Source of the DNA: Nitrospira sp. CR1.2
GTDB lineage: Bacteria; Nitrospirota; Nitrospiria; Nitrospirales; Nitrospiraceae
DNA: 51,653 nt
Assembly: GCA_014055495.1 (NCBI GenBank)
Contig: WIAG01000024.1
Span: forward strand, 1-51,653
Direction: 5' to 3'
Position 1 is the stretch's first letter, and the number at the start of each line of letters is the position of its first letter. The translations under genes were made by a program, and so were the position numbers. Positions 23,869-35,074 of this stretch are shown in pieces. The notes beneath the pieces were generated by a model. It did no database searches. It was not told the origin of the DNA and saw only the letters and a list, made by a program, of their open reading frames with translations.

Positions 23869-25701
23869 ATGTGTGGCATCGTTGGCTACGTGGGAAATCA
23901 GGATGCGGTCCCGATTTTGTTGAACGGGTTGTCGAAGCTGGAGTATCGCGGGTACGACTCGGCCGGGGTGGCGATTCAGCGCGGGGAGAAGATCGAGATT
24001 CGCCGCAGCGTCGGCAAGTTGATCAATCTGCAAAAGTCACTGGAGCAGAAGGCCGTCGCCGGTATGTGCGGCATCGGCCATACGCGCTGGGCGACGCACG
24101 GCAAACCCTCCGAGCAGAACGCGCATCCACATCGCTCCGAGAGCTGCGTCCTCGTGCACAACGGCATCATCGAGAACTACGTCGAGCTCAAGCAGCGTCT
24201 TTTGAAGGACGGGTACAAGTTTCAGTCCGAGACGGATACGGAAGTCGTGGCGCATCTCATCGATACGCATATGACGAAGGGCAAGTTGCGTTTGGCGGAT
24301 GCCGTTCGCGCGACGGCCAAGGAAATTCGAGGGAGTTATGCCATTGCGGTGATCTCGGAGCACGAGCCCGGTGTGTTGATTGCGGCGCGATCCGGTTGTC
24401 CGCTGGTTATCGGTCGCACCGCGGAGGCGTCATTCGTCGGCTCGGATGTGATGGCGATGTTGTCTCACACGAGGGATGTCACGTTTCTGGAAGAAGGCGA
24501 TGTGGTTGAAGTCACGGCGGGAGGTGTCGCCATTACGGATCTCGACGGGCGGGCCGTGACGCGCAAGAAGACGAAAGTGACGTGGGATGCCTCCGCGGCT
24601 GAGAAGAGCGGATATCCCCATTTCATGTTGAAGGAGATTCACGAACAGCCTCAAACGATACTGGATACCATTCGAGGCCGGTATTCCTATGAGAGCGGCG
24701 AGGCGGACCTGCCGGATATCGGCCTGACGCCGAAACAGTTTGCCGACGTGGGGCGCATCTGGATCGTCGCGTGCGGCACGAGCTGGCATGCAGGCCTGGT
24801 GGGAAAATATTTGCTGGAGGAAATGGTCCGCACGCCGGTGCAGGTCGATATCGGCAGTGAATTCCGGTATCGCGATCCCTTGATTGAAAAGAACGATCTG
24901 TTCATCACGATTTCGCAATCGGGTGAAACGGCCGACACCCTGGCCGCCGCTCGGGAAGCCAAGCAAAAGGGCGCGCGTGTCGTGTCGATCGTCAATGTGG
25001 TGGGCAGTACGCTGGCGCGTGAGTCCGATGGTGTGCTCTACACGCACTGTGGTCCAGAGATCGGTGTGGCGTCCACCAAGGCGTTTACCAGCCAATTGGC
25101 GGCGTTGTATATGTTGGCCTTGCACCTCGGCCGGGTGCGCGGGGTACTGAGTGTGGCGGACGGCAAGTCCTGGCTTGATCGCCTGGTGACGCTCCCGGCG
25201 CTGGTCAAGCATGTGCTCGGCCGCGAGGCGGAGATTCTGGCGATTGCCAAGCGCTACTATAAGAAACCCGATTTTCTTTACCTGGCCCGGGGGATCAATT
25301 TCCCGATTGCGCTCGAGGGCGCGCTGAAGCTCAAGGAAATTTCCTACATCCATGCAGAGGGATATGCCGCGGGAGAAATGAAGCACGGACCCATTGCGCT
25401 GATCGATAAGGACATGCCCGTGGTGGTATTGGCGCCACGCGACCGGTTATATGAGAAGACGGTCAGTAACCTCATGGAGGTGAAGGCGCGCCGGGCGCCG
25501 GTGATTGCGTTTGTGGCGGAGGGCGAGCGCGAGTTGGGAAAAATCGCCGATGCGGTGTTCACGATTCCCGACGTGCATCCGCTGCTGTCGCCCATTCTGT
25601 TCACGATCCCGTTGCAGTTGCTGGCGTATCATATCGCCGTGTTGCGCGGGGAGGACGTGGATCAGCCTCGCAACCTGGCCAAGAGTGTGACGGTAGAATA
25701 G
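23869..25701 (+). CDS. glmS: Glutamine-fructose-6-phosphate aminotransferase
   Basis: 610 residues. The N-terminal nucleophile Cys follows the start Met (MCGIVGYVG). Glutaminase motifs RWATHGKPSEQNAHPH and HNGIIENY; two SIS sugar-isomerase domains (CGTSWHAGL; ISQSGETADT; TKAFTSQLAAL) and the C-terminal DQPRNLAKSVTVE that closes the active site. It makes glucosamine-6-phosphate, the substrate route for GlmU encoded just before it. There is no glmS-ribozyme between the two genes (9 nt). A 120-nt hairpin structure follows. Confidence 0.97.
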   Translation: MCGIVGYVGNQDAVPILLNGLSKLEYRGYDSAGVAIQRGEKIEIRRSVGKLINLQKSLEQKAVAGMCGIGHTRWATHGKPSEQNAHPHRSESCVLVHNGIIENYVELKQRLLKDGYKFQSETDTEVVAHLIDTHMTKGKLRLADAVRATAKEIRGSYAIAVISEHEPGVLIAARSGCPLVIGRTAEASFVGSDVMAMLSHTRDVTFLEEGDVVEVTAGGVAITDLDGRAVTRKKTKVTWDASAAEKSGYPHFMLKEIHEQPQTILDTIRGRYSYESGEADLPDIGLTPKQFADVGRIWIVACGTSWHAGLVGKYLLEEMVRTPVQVDIGSEFRYRDPLIEKNDLFITISQSGETADTLAAAREAKQKGARVVSIVNVVGSTLARESDGVLYTHCGPEIGVASTKAFTSQLAALYMLALHLGRVRGVLSVADGKSWLDRLVTLPALVKHVLGREAEILAIAKRYYKKPDFLYLARGINFPIALEGALKLKEISYIHAEGYAAGEMKHGPIALIDKDMPVVVLAPRDRLYEKTVSNLMEVKARRAPVIAFVAEGERELGKIADAVFTIPDVHPLLSPILFTIPLQLLAYHIAVLRGEDVDQPRNLAKSVTVE

Positions 25702-25703
25702 TC

Positions 25704-25823
25704 GGATGATGAACATGGCTTCCCACTGCGTTCTCGGTCGCTCGGCATCCTGCGACGTACCCCAAGGGTACGCCTCGTCGCCGGGCTTCCTGCGGCCTTG
25801 TCGGAAGACCATGTTGATCATCC
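25704..25823. repeat. 120-nt complex hairpin element between glmS and gatC
   Basis: Outer arms GGATGATGAACATGG and CCATGTTGATCATCC pair with one mismatch near the middle, extended inward by CTTCC/GGAAG. Inside are a second hairpin CGACGTACCC-caa-GGGTACGcctCGTCG (about 25752-25780) and GC-rich bulges. It ends 22 nt before gatC and starts 3 nt after glmS. This architecture fits a REP/MITE-type dispersed palindrome or a structured RNA; no protein-coding frame was seen. It may serve as terminator or mRNA stabiliser. Confidence 0.65.
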
Positions 25824-25844
25824 TCTAAGAATCGAGAGGGAGTA

Positions 25845-26138
25845 ATGGAGATCACGAAGCAGGAAGTCGAGAAGGTGGCCAAGTTGGCGCGGCTGGCGTT
25901 GAGTGAGGCGGAGACCACGGCCTTCTCGCAACAGTTGAATCAGATTGTGGCTTATGTCCAGAAGCTCAAGACGTTTTCCACGGAAGGTGTGGAGCCGACG
26001 TCGACGGTGCTGGGACAGACCAACGTGTTTCGTCCGGACGCCGTCGAGGCGTCGTTGTCGGCTGAGCAGGCGGTGGCCAACGCTCCTGATGCGGAGGCGA
26101 GCTGTTTCCGGGTGCCGAAAATCATTCAAGAATCCTAA
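25845..26138 (+). CDS. gatC: Asp/Glu-tRNA amidotransferase subunit C
   Basis: 97 residues, helical start KQEVEKVAKLARLALSEAE typical of GatC, and a C-terminal extended part with the conserved FRPD (NVFRPDAVEASL) that wraps GatA. It stabilises the GatAB complex that converts Glu-tRNA-Gln and/or Asp-tRNA-Asn to the amide forms. First gene of a run that also holds panD, gatA and gatB; RBS GAGAGGGAG. Confidence 0.93.
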   Translation: MEITKQEVEKVAKLARLALSEAETTAFSQQLNQIVAYVQKLKTFSTEGVEPTSTVLGQTNVFRPDAVEASLSAEQAVANAPDAEASCFRVPKIIQES

Positions 26139-26163
26139 GCGATCGAAGGAGTACGAGCCGACT

Positions 26164-26529
26164 ATGTTTCGACAAATGTTGCGGGCGAAGATACATCGGG
26201 CGACGGTGACCGAGGCCTGTCTGGAATATGAGGGCAGCCTCACGGTGGATGAAGACCTGCTGGATGCGGCGGGGATTTTGCCGTACGAAGCGATCGTCTG
26301 CTCCAATCTCAACAACGGCGAGCGGTTCATGACCTACGCCATGAAGGGGAAGCGGGGGAAGGGCGAGATTGTGTTGAACGGACCGACTGCCCGCAAGGCG
26401 GCGGTGGGCGATCAGATCATTATCTTCTGCTATGAGTATTACAGCGACGAGGAAATCAAGCGGCATAAGCCGCGGATTATCCAGGTCGATGGCAAGAACC
26501 GGATTACTCGTAAGGTTGTGAAACGCTGA
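26164..26529 (+). CDS. panD: Aspartate 1-decarboxylase (proenzyme)
   Basis: 121 residues. The self-cleavage site is Gly24-Ser25 ([11 protein letters not shown]), generating the pyruvoyl group; Lys9 ([10 protein letters not shown]) and Tyr/Asn blocks ([25 protein letters not shown]) match the family. It makes beta-alanine for pantothenate and coenzyme A. It lies between gatC (25 nt gap) and gatA (one-base overlap, TGATG), an uncommon place; other pantothenate genes are not nearby. Confidence 0.96.
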   Translation: MFRQMLRAKIHRATVTEACLEYEGSLTVDEDLLDAAGILPYEAIVCSNLNNGERFMTYAMKGKRGKGEIVLNGPTARKAAVGDQIIIFCYEYYSDEEIKRHKPRIIQVDGKNRITRKVVKR

Positions 26530-28010
26530 TGTCATTGATGTCGATACATAAGTTGACGCTGGCGGAATTGCAGCGCCGGTTTACCGCCGGTGATGTGACG
26601 GCGACGGAGATCGTGCGGGCGTATTTTCTGCGAGTGACCAATGCCGAACCGAAGATCAAGGCCTACCTGACGCAGTGCAAGGAGGCGGCGTTCGCCCAGG
26701 CGGAGCGGCTCGATCAATCGTTGAAGGGGTGGCGCAAAACCACGCCGATGATGGCCATGCCGCTGGCGGTGAAGGACAACATCTGCACGGAAGGCGTGCG
26801 CACGACCTGCGCGTCACGGATGTTGGAGACGTTCGTGCCGCCCTACGACGCGACGGTGGTCGCCAAATTGCGCGCACAGAACTACCTGCTGCTCGGAAAG
26901 ACCAACCTGGACGAATTCGCGATGGGCTCGTCGACCGAGAATTCGGCGTTCGGAGCCAGCCGGAATCCCTGGAATCTCCAAGCCGTTCCGGGTGGATCGA
27001 GCGGCGGTTCGGCGGCGGCGGTGGCGGCGGATGAATGCGTCGCGGCATTGGGGTCGGATACCGGAGGGTCTATTCGTCAACCGGCGGCGTTTTGCGGCGT
27101 CGTCGGCTTGAAGCCGACCTACGGCCGGGTTTCCCGCTACGGATTGGTGGCGTTCGCCTCGTCCTTGGATCAGATCGGTCCCATCACGAAGGATGTGACG
27201 GATGCCGCGATCCTGCTGGGTGCGATCGCCGGCCACGATCCCCGGGATTCGACGTCGGCCGATGTGCCCGTCCCGGATTATCTCAAGGCTCTGAAGCGAA
27301 AAGATTTGAAGCGTCTGAAGGTGGGCGTGCCCGCGGAATACTTCGCCGACGGCCTCGATCCTGAAGTGGAGCAGGCCGTTCGGACGGCCATAGAGGGGCT
27401 GCGGGAACTCGGCGCAGACCTCCGCGAGATCAAGCTACCGACGACGGATGCGGCTGTGGCGACCTACTATGTCATTGCAACCGCAGAAGCCAGCTCGAAT
27501 CTGGCCCGTTACGACGGGGTGAGGTTCGGGCGGCGGGCCGAAGAGAGCAGAGATTTGTTGGATATGTATTTGCGAACCAGAGCGGAGGGATTCGGGGCGG
27601 AGGTGAAACGCCGGATCATGCTCGGGACCTATGTGCTGAGCGCCGGTTATTACGATGCCTATTATGGTAAGGCACAGGCGGTACGGACCCTGATTCGGCA
27701 GGAGTTCGAATCGGCCTTCGGGGGCGTCGACTTGATCGTGACGCCGGTGACTCCGACCACGGCCTTCAAGTTCGGTGAAAAGTCTCAAGATCCGTTGCAG
27801 ATGTATCTGTCGGACATCTACACGATCTCGGCCAATCTGGCCGGCCTGCCCGCCATATCGTTGCCCTGCGGCTTCAGCAAGGCCGGGTTGCCGATCGGGC
27901 TGCAGCTCATCGGGCGGCCGTTCGAAGAGGAAACCCTGCTGCGCGGGGCCCATGCCTACGAGCAGGCCACCAACTGGCGGGCAAAAAAACCGGTGGTTCG
28001 GTCGGCCTGA
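26529..28010 (+). CDS. gatA: Asp/Glu-tRNA amidotransferase subunit A
   Basis: 493 residues, amidase-signature enzyme. Catalytic Lys in PLAVKDNI, Ser-cisSer triad in [12 protein letters not shown] and [16 protein letters not shown]. It liberates ammonia from glutamine or asparagine for use by GatB. The ATG at 26529 overlaps the panD stop; a second in-frame ATG is at 26538. Normal length (about 485). Confidence 0.97.
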   Translation: MSLMSIHKLTLAELQRRFTAGDVTATEIVRAYFLRVTNAEPKIKAYLTQCKEAAFAQAERLDQSLKGWRKTTPMMAMPLAVKDNICTEGVRTTCASRMLETFVPPYDATVVAKLRAQNYLLLGKTNLDEFAMGSSTENSAFGASRNPWNLQAVPGGSSGGSAAAVAADECVAALGSDTGGSIRQPAAFCGVVGLKPTYGRVSRYGLVAFASSLDQIGPITKDVTDAAILLGAIAGHDPRDSTSADVPVPDYLKALKRKDLKRLKVGVPAEYFADGLDPEVEQAVRTAIEGLRELGADLREIKLPTTDAAVATYYVIATAEASSNLARYDGVRFGRRAEESRDLLDMYLRTRAEGFGAEVKRRIMLGTYVLSAGYYDAYYGKAQAVRTLIRQEFESAFGGVDLIVTPVTPTTAFKFGEKSQDPLQMYLSDIYTISANLAGLPAISLPCGFSKAGLPIGLQLIGRPFEEETLLRGAHAYEQATNWRAKKPVVRSA

Positions 28011-28023
28011 TAAGGGAGTCCGT

Positions 28024-28425
28024 ATGATTGTCGAAGTCGCCGCTATTCTGGTTGCGATCGCATTCGCGGTGCTGGTCGGGTATTTGGTGCCGCTGTTGAT
28101 TCAAGTGCGTAAGACGGTCGCGGAAGCTGAGACGCTGGTGACCAAGCTCAATGCCGACCTGCCGACGCTGGTGACGGAGCTTCGGGCCATGAGTCAGAAC
28201 TTGAACGACCTGACGGAGCAGGCCCGCGGCGGGGTTGAACATGCGGCCGTGTTGCTGCACGCGGTGGGAGAAGTCGGCGAGTCGGTCAATCAGATGCATA
28301 GTTTGGTGCGAGGATCCGGCGGGACGTTACTGGCGAATGTGGCCAGCGTGGTGGCCGGGCTTCGTGCCGCGAAACACGTCGTGACGGAACGTTTCAAAGA
28401 GGGAGGGCATCACAATGGCGGATAA
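28024..28425 (+). CDS. DUF948 family small membrane-anchored protein
   Basis: 133 residues: one N-terminal membrane helix (VAAILVAIAFAVLVGYLVPL, residues 4-23), then a long helical coiled-coil-like region (KTVAEAETLVTKLNADLP and on) as in DUF948 proteins, whose role is unknown. Overlaps the following YtxH gene by 11 nt. Such a pair (DUF948-YtxH) is frequently linked to envelope stress in Firmicutes; here it sits inside a translation-gene operon. Confidence 0.8.
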   Translation: MIVEVAAILVAIAFAVLVGYLVPLLIQVRKTVAEAETLVTKLNADLPTLVTELRAMSQNLNDLTEQARGGVEHAAVLLHAVGEVGESVNQMHSLVRGSGGTLLANVASVVAGLRAAKHVVTERFKEGGHHNGG

Positions 28426-28738
28426 TCATCATGGTCCATCGTCGGCGGCGGTCTTGTTGGGATTCTTGAGCGGAGCCGCGCTGGGTGCGGTGGCGGCCAT
28501 TCTGTTGACGCCACGTACCGGCCAAGAGTCACGGGACCTGTTGCGCGGTTACGCGCGGCGGGCGGAGGACGGGCTTCGGGATCTGGTCGAGGATGCCGGC
28601 GAGCGGTTTGAAGGCGCGGTGGAAGAAGGCCGTGACTTTATCGAATCCAAGAAGTCCGTATTGCGCGAGGCCTTCGATGCGGGGCGTGACGCCATGCGGC
28701 GGGAGCGGGAGCAGTTCACCAAGGGAGAGCAGGGTTGA
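28415..28738 (+). CDS. YtxH domain protein
   Basis: 107 residues. A Gly/Ala-rich membrane helix ([21 protein letters not shown], ending in the family's LTPxxGxExR motif) followed by a charged amphipathic helix rich in Glu and Arg. Function unknown; related to gas-vesicle/GvpP-like and general-stress YtxH proteins. Overlaps gatB by 4 nt. Confidence 0.8.
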   Translation: MADNHHGPSSAAVLLGFLSGAALGAVAAILLTPRTGQESRDLLRGYARRAEDGLRDLVEDAGERFEGAVEEGRDFIESKKSVLREAFDAGRDAMRREREQFTKGEQG

Positions 28739-30168
28739 GCGTGGCCTACGAAGTCGTCATTGGGGTGGAGGTGCATGCGCAGTTGCGCACGCAGTCGAAA
28801 TTGTTCTGTCCATGCGGGACCATGTTCGGCCGAACAGCCAATTCGCAGACCTGTCCTGTCTGTCTGGGGTTACCCGGCAGCCTGCCGGTGATTAATGAAC
28901 AGGCTGTGGAGATGGCGGTGCGCGCCGGGTTGGCGATGAACGGGACGATCGGCGCACGCAATCGCTTCGCCCGTAAGAATTATTTTTATCCCGACTTGCC
29001 TAAGGGCTATCAGATTTCTCAATACGAGGCGCCGATCTGCGAGCACGGGTGGCTGGAGATTACTGCGGGCGGGGCTCGGAAGCGTGTGCGTATCCGGCGG
29101 GCCCATTTGGAAGAAGATGCCGGAAAAAATCTGCACGAAGCCGGCAGCGGCATGAGTCTCGTGGATCTGAACCGGGCCGGGACGCCGCTGCTGGAGATCG
29201 TCACCGAGCCGGATCTGAGTTCGTCGGAAGAGGTGGTGGCGTATCTGAAGGCCTTGCGCGAGCTCCTCATGTATCTCGATGTCTGCGACGGAAACATGGA
29301 GGAGGGGAGTTTCCGGTGCGAGCCGAATCTCTCGCTCCGTCCTGTGGGACAGGCGGCCTATGGAACGAAAGTGGAGTTGAAGAACATCAACTCGTTTAAG
29401 TTCGTCAAGGATGCGGTTGAGTATGAAATCAAGCGGCAAACCAAGGTGCTGAGTGAAGGTGGGAAGATCCATCAGGAAACCAGGCTCTGGAATCACGAAC
29501 GTGGCGAAACGGCGGTGATGCGCAGCAAGGAGGAGGCGCATGACTACCGCTATTTCCCGGACCCTGATCTGGTACCGCTGGAGATCTTGCCTGAACGGAT
29601 TGCGCAGTTGCGCCAGGGGTTGCCGGAACTGGCCTCGGCGAAGCAGGAGCGGTTTACTCGCGAGTACGGTATTCCGGAGTACGACGCCGGGATCCTGACC
29701 TCCAACAAAGCCTTGTCGGTGTACTTTGATGCCTGTGTCCACCTGTATCCCCATCCCAAGACGGTCAGCAATTGGGTGATGGGCGAGTTGTTGCGGGAGC
29801 TGAATCAGGCCGGCATTGAGGCGGACGCCTCTCCGGTCACACCAGAACGGCTGGTCGAGCTGCTGACGCTGGTCGACCAGGGAGTCGTGAGCCTGAAGGT
29901 GGCCAGGGACATTTTTCCGGAGATGTATGCCTCGAGCAAGACGCCGGCCCGGATTGTTCAGGACAAGGGGCTCACACAGGTCTCGGATGAAGGGGCGTTG
30001 GTGTCAATCATTGATGAAGTCTTGAGGAATAACCCTGCTCAGGTGGCGCAATTTAAGGAAGGCAAACGGCAGGTGCTGGGGTTTCTCGTCGGGCAGGTGA
30101 TGAAGGCGTCCGGTGGGAAGGCGAATCCTGGTAAGGTCAATGAGTTGCTGAAAAAAACCTTAGTGTGA
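28735..30168 (+). CDS. gatB: Asp/Glu-tRNA amidotransferase subunit B
   Basis: 477 residues. Signatures: [31 protein letters not shown] (zinc cysteines), [17 protein letters not shown], and [10 protein letters not shown]; a C-terminal YqeY-like tRNA-binding domain ends in LKKTLV. It activates the misacylated tRNA and transfers ammonia delivered by GatA. Start codon is TTG at 28735 (overlapping the previous stop) or GTG at 28741; both fit the GGGAGAGCAGGG upstream. Its presence implies this organism forms Gln-tRNA and/or Asn-tRNA indirectly. Confidence 0.96.
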   Translation: MSVAYEVVIGVEVHAQLRTQSKLFCPCGTMFGRTANSQTCPVCLGLPGSLPVINEQAVEMAVRAGLAMNGTIGARNRFARKNYFYPDLPKGYQISQYEAPICEHGWLEITAGGARKRVRIRRAHLEEDAGKNLHEAGSGMSLVDLNRAGTPLLEIVTEPDLSSSEEVVAYLKALRELLMYLDVCDGNMEEGSFRCEPNLSLRPVGQAAYGTKVELKNINSFKFVKDAVEYEIKRQTKVLSEGGKIHQETRLWNHERGETAVMRSKEEAHDYRYFPDPDLVPLEILPERIAQLRQGLPELASAKQERFTREYGIPEYDAGILTSNKALSVYFDACVHLYPHPKTVSNWVMGELLRELNQAGIEADASPVTPERLVELLTLVDQGVVSLKVARDIFPEMYASSKTPARIVQDKGLTQVSDEGALVSIIDEVLRNNPAQVAQFKEGKRQVLGFLVGQVMKASGGKANPGKVNELLKKTLV

Positions 30169-31536
<1,368 letters not shown>

Positions 31537-31541
31537 CCGAC

Positions 31542-31904
31542 GTGATCATTAAACCGAACCGTGGGCGTGACTGGCTGGATTGGCAGCGGAAGGTGTGCTC
31601 CGCCGGTAAATGGGTGGGGCTCGGCGCGCTGGTCTTCATGATGGGCGCGCTGCTGTTCGGGGACATGGGCATCGCGCGGTACATGCATTTACGCGAGCAC
31701 GCAGAGCAACTGGATCAGGAATTGGCTGATTTGCAGCGATTGAACGGCGAACTGCGGGCCGACCTCGACCGTGTGCAGTACGATTCGACCAGGATCGAGG
31801 AGCTGGCTCGAGAACGGTTGGGCTATGTGCGGAAGGGAGAAACCGTGTATCAAATGTCACCGAACGGAGACAAGGAGCGGCCGTCCACCGTCAGAACACC
31901 ATGA
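31542..31904 (+). CDS. ftsB: FtsB/DivIC-like septum formation initiator
   Basis: 120 residues from GTG 31542. A membrane helix (WVGLGALVFMMGALLFGDMGI, about 26-46) is followed by a coiled coil (LREHAEQLDQELADLQRLNGELRADL) and the family end IEELARERLGYVRKGE. It would join FtsL and FtsQ in the divisome at midcell. eno-ftsB linkage is common in bacteria. Overlaps era by 4 nt. Confidence 0.88.
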   Translation: MIIKPNRGRDWLDWQRKVCSAGKWVGLGALVFMMGALLFGDMGIARYMHLREHAEQLDQELADLQRLNGELRADLDRVQYDSTRIEELARERLGYVRKGETVYQMSPNGDKERPSTVRTP

Positions 31905-32785
31905 AATTCGGCAGTGTGGCGATCATCGGGCGGTCGAACGTGGGGAAATCTACGCTCTTGAATCGCCTCTTGAAGGAAAAGATCGCAATCGTATCCGATA
32001 AGCCGCAAACGACCAGGACGCGAATCCTGGGTGTGGCCCATGTGGACGGGGCGCAGATCGTCTTTTTGGACACACCCGGATTCCATGAGCCGCATCATTT
32101 GTTGAACCGCCGCATGGTGCGTACGACGCTGGATGCCTTCGATGATGCCGATGTGTTGTATGTCGTCGTCGAAGCCACGGCTCAGCCGGGACCCGGTGAT
32201 TTAGGCGTGATCGAACACGTGAAACAGGCGGTCGCCAAACAGGCGCGTCCGGTGGTGTTGGTGATCAATAAGGTCGACCTGGTGAACAAGGCGCGATTGC
32301 TTCCCTTGATGGAGCAGTACCTGCGGATTTTCCCCTGGACTGAGATTGTACCGGTGTCGGCTCAGACCGCCGATAATACCGATCGGTTGTTGACGGTCAC
32401 TGTGTCGCTGCTGGAGGAGGGGGAAGCGACCTACGGCGACGACGTCATTACGGATCAGTCGATGCGGACACTGGCGGCCGAGCTGGTGCGAGAGAAGATC
32501 CTGCAGCAGACATATGAGGAGATTCCCCATTCGGTGGCGGTTGAAATCGAAGAGTTTGTGGAAACGAAGAAGCTGATCAAGATCGGTGCCGTCGTGTTGG
32601 TCGAAAAAGAGTCTCAGAAGGGCATTCTCATCGGGAAGCACGGTGAACGGCTCAAGCAGGTGGGGACGGCGGCACGCGAAGAGATGGAACGATTGTTCGG
32701 GGTGAAAGTGTTTTTGAGGGTGTGGGTCAAGGTGCGCGAATCGTGGCGAGAGGACGAACAAACCCTCGCGGAGCTTGGTTATTAA
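31901..32785 (+). CDS. era: GTPase Era
   Basis: 294 residues. G1 GRSNVGKSTLLNRLL, G2 region KPQTTRTRILG, G3 DTPGFHEP, G4 NKVD, G5 VSAQTADN; then a KH domain (IKIGAVVLVEKESQKGILIG) binding the 3' end of 16S rRNA. It assists 30S maturation. Coupled to ftsB (ATGA) and overlapping mgtE. Standard length. Confidence 0.97.
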   Translation: MKFGSVAIIGRSNVGKSTLLNRLLKEKIAIVSDKPQTTRTRILGVAHVDGAQIVFLDTPGFHEPHHLLNRRMVRTTLDAFDDADVLYVVVEATAQPGPGDLGVIEHVKQAVAKQARPVVLVINKVDLVNKARLLPLMEQYLRIFPWTEIVPVSAQTADNTDRLLTVTVSLLEEGEATYGDDVITDQSMRTLAAELVREKILQQTYEEIPHSVAVEIEEFVETKKLIKIGAVVLVEKESQKGILIGKHGERLKQVGTAAREEMERLFGVKVFLRVWVKVRESWREDEQTLAELGY

Positions 32786-34229
32786 CGATCTTACCATTCA
32801 ACCGTCGGAGCCGGCGCGACTCCCTGACAAGGAGCCGCTCGGGAAAGATGCGTCTCGGGAGGCCGTGGTCACCGGTCAATCGAAGTCCGATGCGCGTCTG
32901 GTATCCATTCAACGGCTCCTGCGCCGCGGCGCCATCACGAACCTGGCGAAGATGCTGGCGCGGATGCATCCGGCGGACATTGCGAATGTCATCGACCACC
33001 TCTCGTCGTTAAAAGAAAAACGCGAAATTTTCGAGCTGGTGCGCGGAGACGTCAAGCGCGGGCAGGTGCTGAGCGAGTTGGACGGCGAGAGCATCACGCT
33101 GGTGTTGTCCGACCTCTTGCCTTCCGATGCCGCCTGGCTGCTTAAGGATCTCGGCTCCGACGATATCGCCCACATCTTGAGTGTGATTCCCAACGAGCGC
33201 GCGAAGGACATTCTGGCGTTGATGCGCACGGAGGACTCCACCGAGATCGCCGACCTCTTGAAGTATCCGAAGGGGACGGCCGGCGGCATCATGACCACGG
33301 AGTTTTTCGCCCTCTCGGAGGATGCCACCGCGCAGGAAGCCATTCGCCGTCTGCAGCAGGCGACCGATGCGGAGATGGTGTTCTACATCTACGTGACGGA
33401 CAAGGAGGACCGGCTGGTTGGAGTGTTGTCGCTCCGTCAGTTGTTGACCGTTCCGCCGGCGACCCCGCTTAAGAACATCATGACCCGTGACCTGATCAGT
33501 GTGGCCGTGGACATGGATCAGGAGGAAGTCTCGCGCCAGGTGGCGAGTTACAACCTGCTGGCCATTCCGGTCGTGGAGCGGGACGGAAAATTGGTCGGGA
33601 TTATCACGGTGGACGACGTGGTCGACGTCATTCGGGAGGAAGCCACCGAGGACATGTTGAAGATGGCCGGGGCCATTGAGGAGGATTCGATGTTCAAGTC
33701 CTCCAGTATGGTCGCCGCCCGTGTTCGGCTTCCCTGGTTGTTTACCAATCTGGTAGGAAGTTTGTTGTCCGGCATGCTGCTCTGGTTGTTTCGCTACACG
33801 ATTCAGGAAGTGGTGGCCATCGTCAGTTTCATCCCGGTCATCGCGGCCATGGGCGGCAACGTCGGTCTCCAGTCATCCACACTCATCATCCGCGGCCTGG
33901 CGACCGGCATGGTCGAACTGACCGATGTCTGGAAGATTTTCTATCGTGAAGCGAAGATCGCATTCCTGATGGGCATCGCCTGCAGCCTCATGCTGACGAT
34001 TGTCGGGTGGTTATGGCACCAGGTGTTTCTCGGTATGGTGGTGGGCGTGTCGCTCATTACGGCCTTCCTTGTCTCGACCAGCATGGCCACCGTGATGCCG
34101 ATTGTCTTGAAGCGCATGGGTGTCGATCCCGCCGTTGCGGCCGGACCATTTGTGACGACGGCCAACGATATCACCGGTATCGCCATTTATCTTACGCTGG
34201 CGACGATCTTTCTTGAGCAGATTCGATAA
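32775..34229 (+). CDS. mgtE: Magnesium transporter MgtE
   Basis: 484 residues with the N-domain (MLARMHPADIANVIDHL), two CBS domains (about 165-290; IMTRDLISVAVDMDQEEV, IIGITVDDVVDVI) sensing Mg2+, a connecting helix and five membrane helices including PVIAAMGGNVGLQSSTLIIRG and the pore-lining region. The start is uncertain: TTG 32775 overlaps era by 11 nt and there is no ATG before residue about 60; the N-domain leaves some slack. No riboswitch is seen upstream. Confidence 0.93.
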   Translation: MVINDLTIQPSEPARLPDKEPLGKDASREAVVTGQSKSDARLVSIQRLLRRGAITNLAKMLARMHPADIANVIDHLSSLKEKREIFELVRGDVKRGQVLSELDGESITLVLSDLLPSDAAWLLKDLGSDDIAHILSVIPNERAKDILALMRTEDSTEIADLLKYPKGTAGGIMTTEFFALSEDATAQEAIRRLQQATDAEMVFYIYVTDKEDRLVGVLSLRQLLTVPPATPLKNIMTRDLISVAVDMDQEEVSRQVASYNLLAIPVVERDGKLVGIITVDDVVDVIREEATEDMLKMAGAIEEDSMFKSSSMVAARVRLPWLFTNLVGSLLSGMLLWLFRYTIQEVVAIVSFIPVIAAMGGNVGLQSSTLIIRGLATGMVELTDVWKIFYREAKIAFLMGIACSLMLTIVGWLWHQVFLGMVVGVSLITAFLVSTSMATVMPIVLKRMGVDPAVAAGPFVTTANDITGIAIYLTLATIFLEQIR

Positions 34230-34283
34230 CGATGCGATGGAGAGTTGCGCGGTGCCGGCTACTCCTCGCCCCTGGGTGGTGAC

Positions 34284-35030
34284 ATGCCGCTGGTGAAGAC
34301 GGCCGCGATCGTGTTGCATAGCCGGAAGTGGGGGGATGCCGATCGGATCGTCACGTTTTACACCATGCGATTCGGCAAACTGCGCGGGGTTGCCCGGGGT
34401 GCGCGCCGGCTCAAGAGCCGGTTGGGCGGCATGATCGAACCGTTTACGCTCTGTCAGCTCGATTTGTTCGAAAAACCCGGCGACTCGCTCTACCGGATTT
34501 CGCAGGTGACCATTGATGAGCCGTTCTCAAAGTTTCGTGACGATCTCACGCTCATGACTGCGGCCGGCCGCATGGTCAACCTGGTCAACGCCGTCATGGC
34601 GGAAGGCGATGCGGAACCCCGTGTCTTCGACATGCTGGAGTCCGGGTTGCGCCTGTTGCTGGACAGCCGCGACGCGGCGTGGACGACGGTGTTGTTTCAG
34701 ATTCGCTTGCTGGGCATGACCGGATTTCGACCGCAGACCGAGCAATGTGCGACCTGCGGGCAGGTCCGTCAGGGGCCGCTCCCGCAATTCTCCCCAGTGG
34801 CCGGAGGGATGGTATGTGATCGGTGTGCGAGTCGCCAGCCGTTTCGGTGTACGGTCCTGTCCCGCGGGAGTGTCGCGTTTCTTCATCAGGCGTTACAGAT
34901 TCAACCTGCATTGTTGAGCCGGTTGCACGCGGCCGGTCAGGTGCGGGCCGAGGTAGAGTCGGTGATCGAGAGTTATGTCACCGTAGTGGCGGGGCGGCGA
35001 TTGCCGCCGGTCGATTTCCTGACCGGCTAA
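34284..35030 (+). CDS. recO: DNA repair protein RecO
   Basis: 248 residues from ATG 34284 (MPLVKTAAIVLHSRKWGDAD). OB-fold N-domain with the conserved YTMRFGKLRGVARGARR, followed by a helical part with a zinc finger (CATCGQ...CDRC). It loads RecA onto SSB-coated gaps together with RecR. The frame is open to 34245 but the family start is at 34284. Preceded at 55 nt by mgtE. Confidence 0.94.
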   Translation: MPLVKTAAIVLHSRKWGDADRIVTFYTMRFGKLRGVARGARRLKSRLGGMIEPFTLCQLDLFEKPGDSLYRISQVTIDEPFSKFRDDLTLMTAAGRMVNLVNAVMAEGDAEPRVFDMLESGLRLLLDSRDAAWTTVLFQIRLLGMTGFRPQTEQCATCGQVRQGPLPQFSPVAGGMVCDRCASRQPFRCTVLSRGSVAFLHQALQIQPALLSRLHAAGQVRAEVESVIESYVTVVAGRRLPPVDFLTG

Positions 35031-35074
35031 GATGGGTGCAAGGGTGCGTCGGGTCTAGGTATGAGGGGGCATGG

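Noticed and set aside
23859-23869. glmS ribozyme or riboswitch before glmS
   Set aside because: Only 9 nt separate glmU and glmS; there is no room for such an RNA.
24430-25386. 318-codon minus-strand frame opposite glmS
   Set aside because: Antisense shadow of a fully conserved gene.
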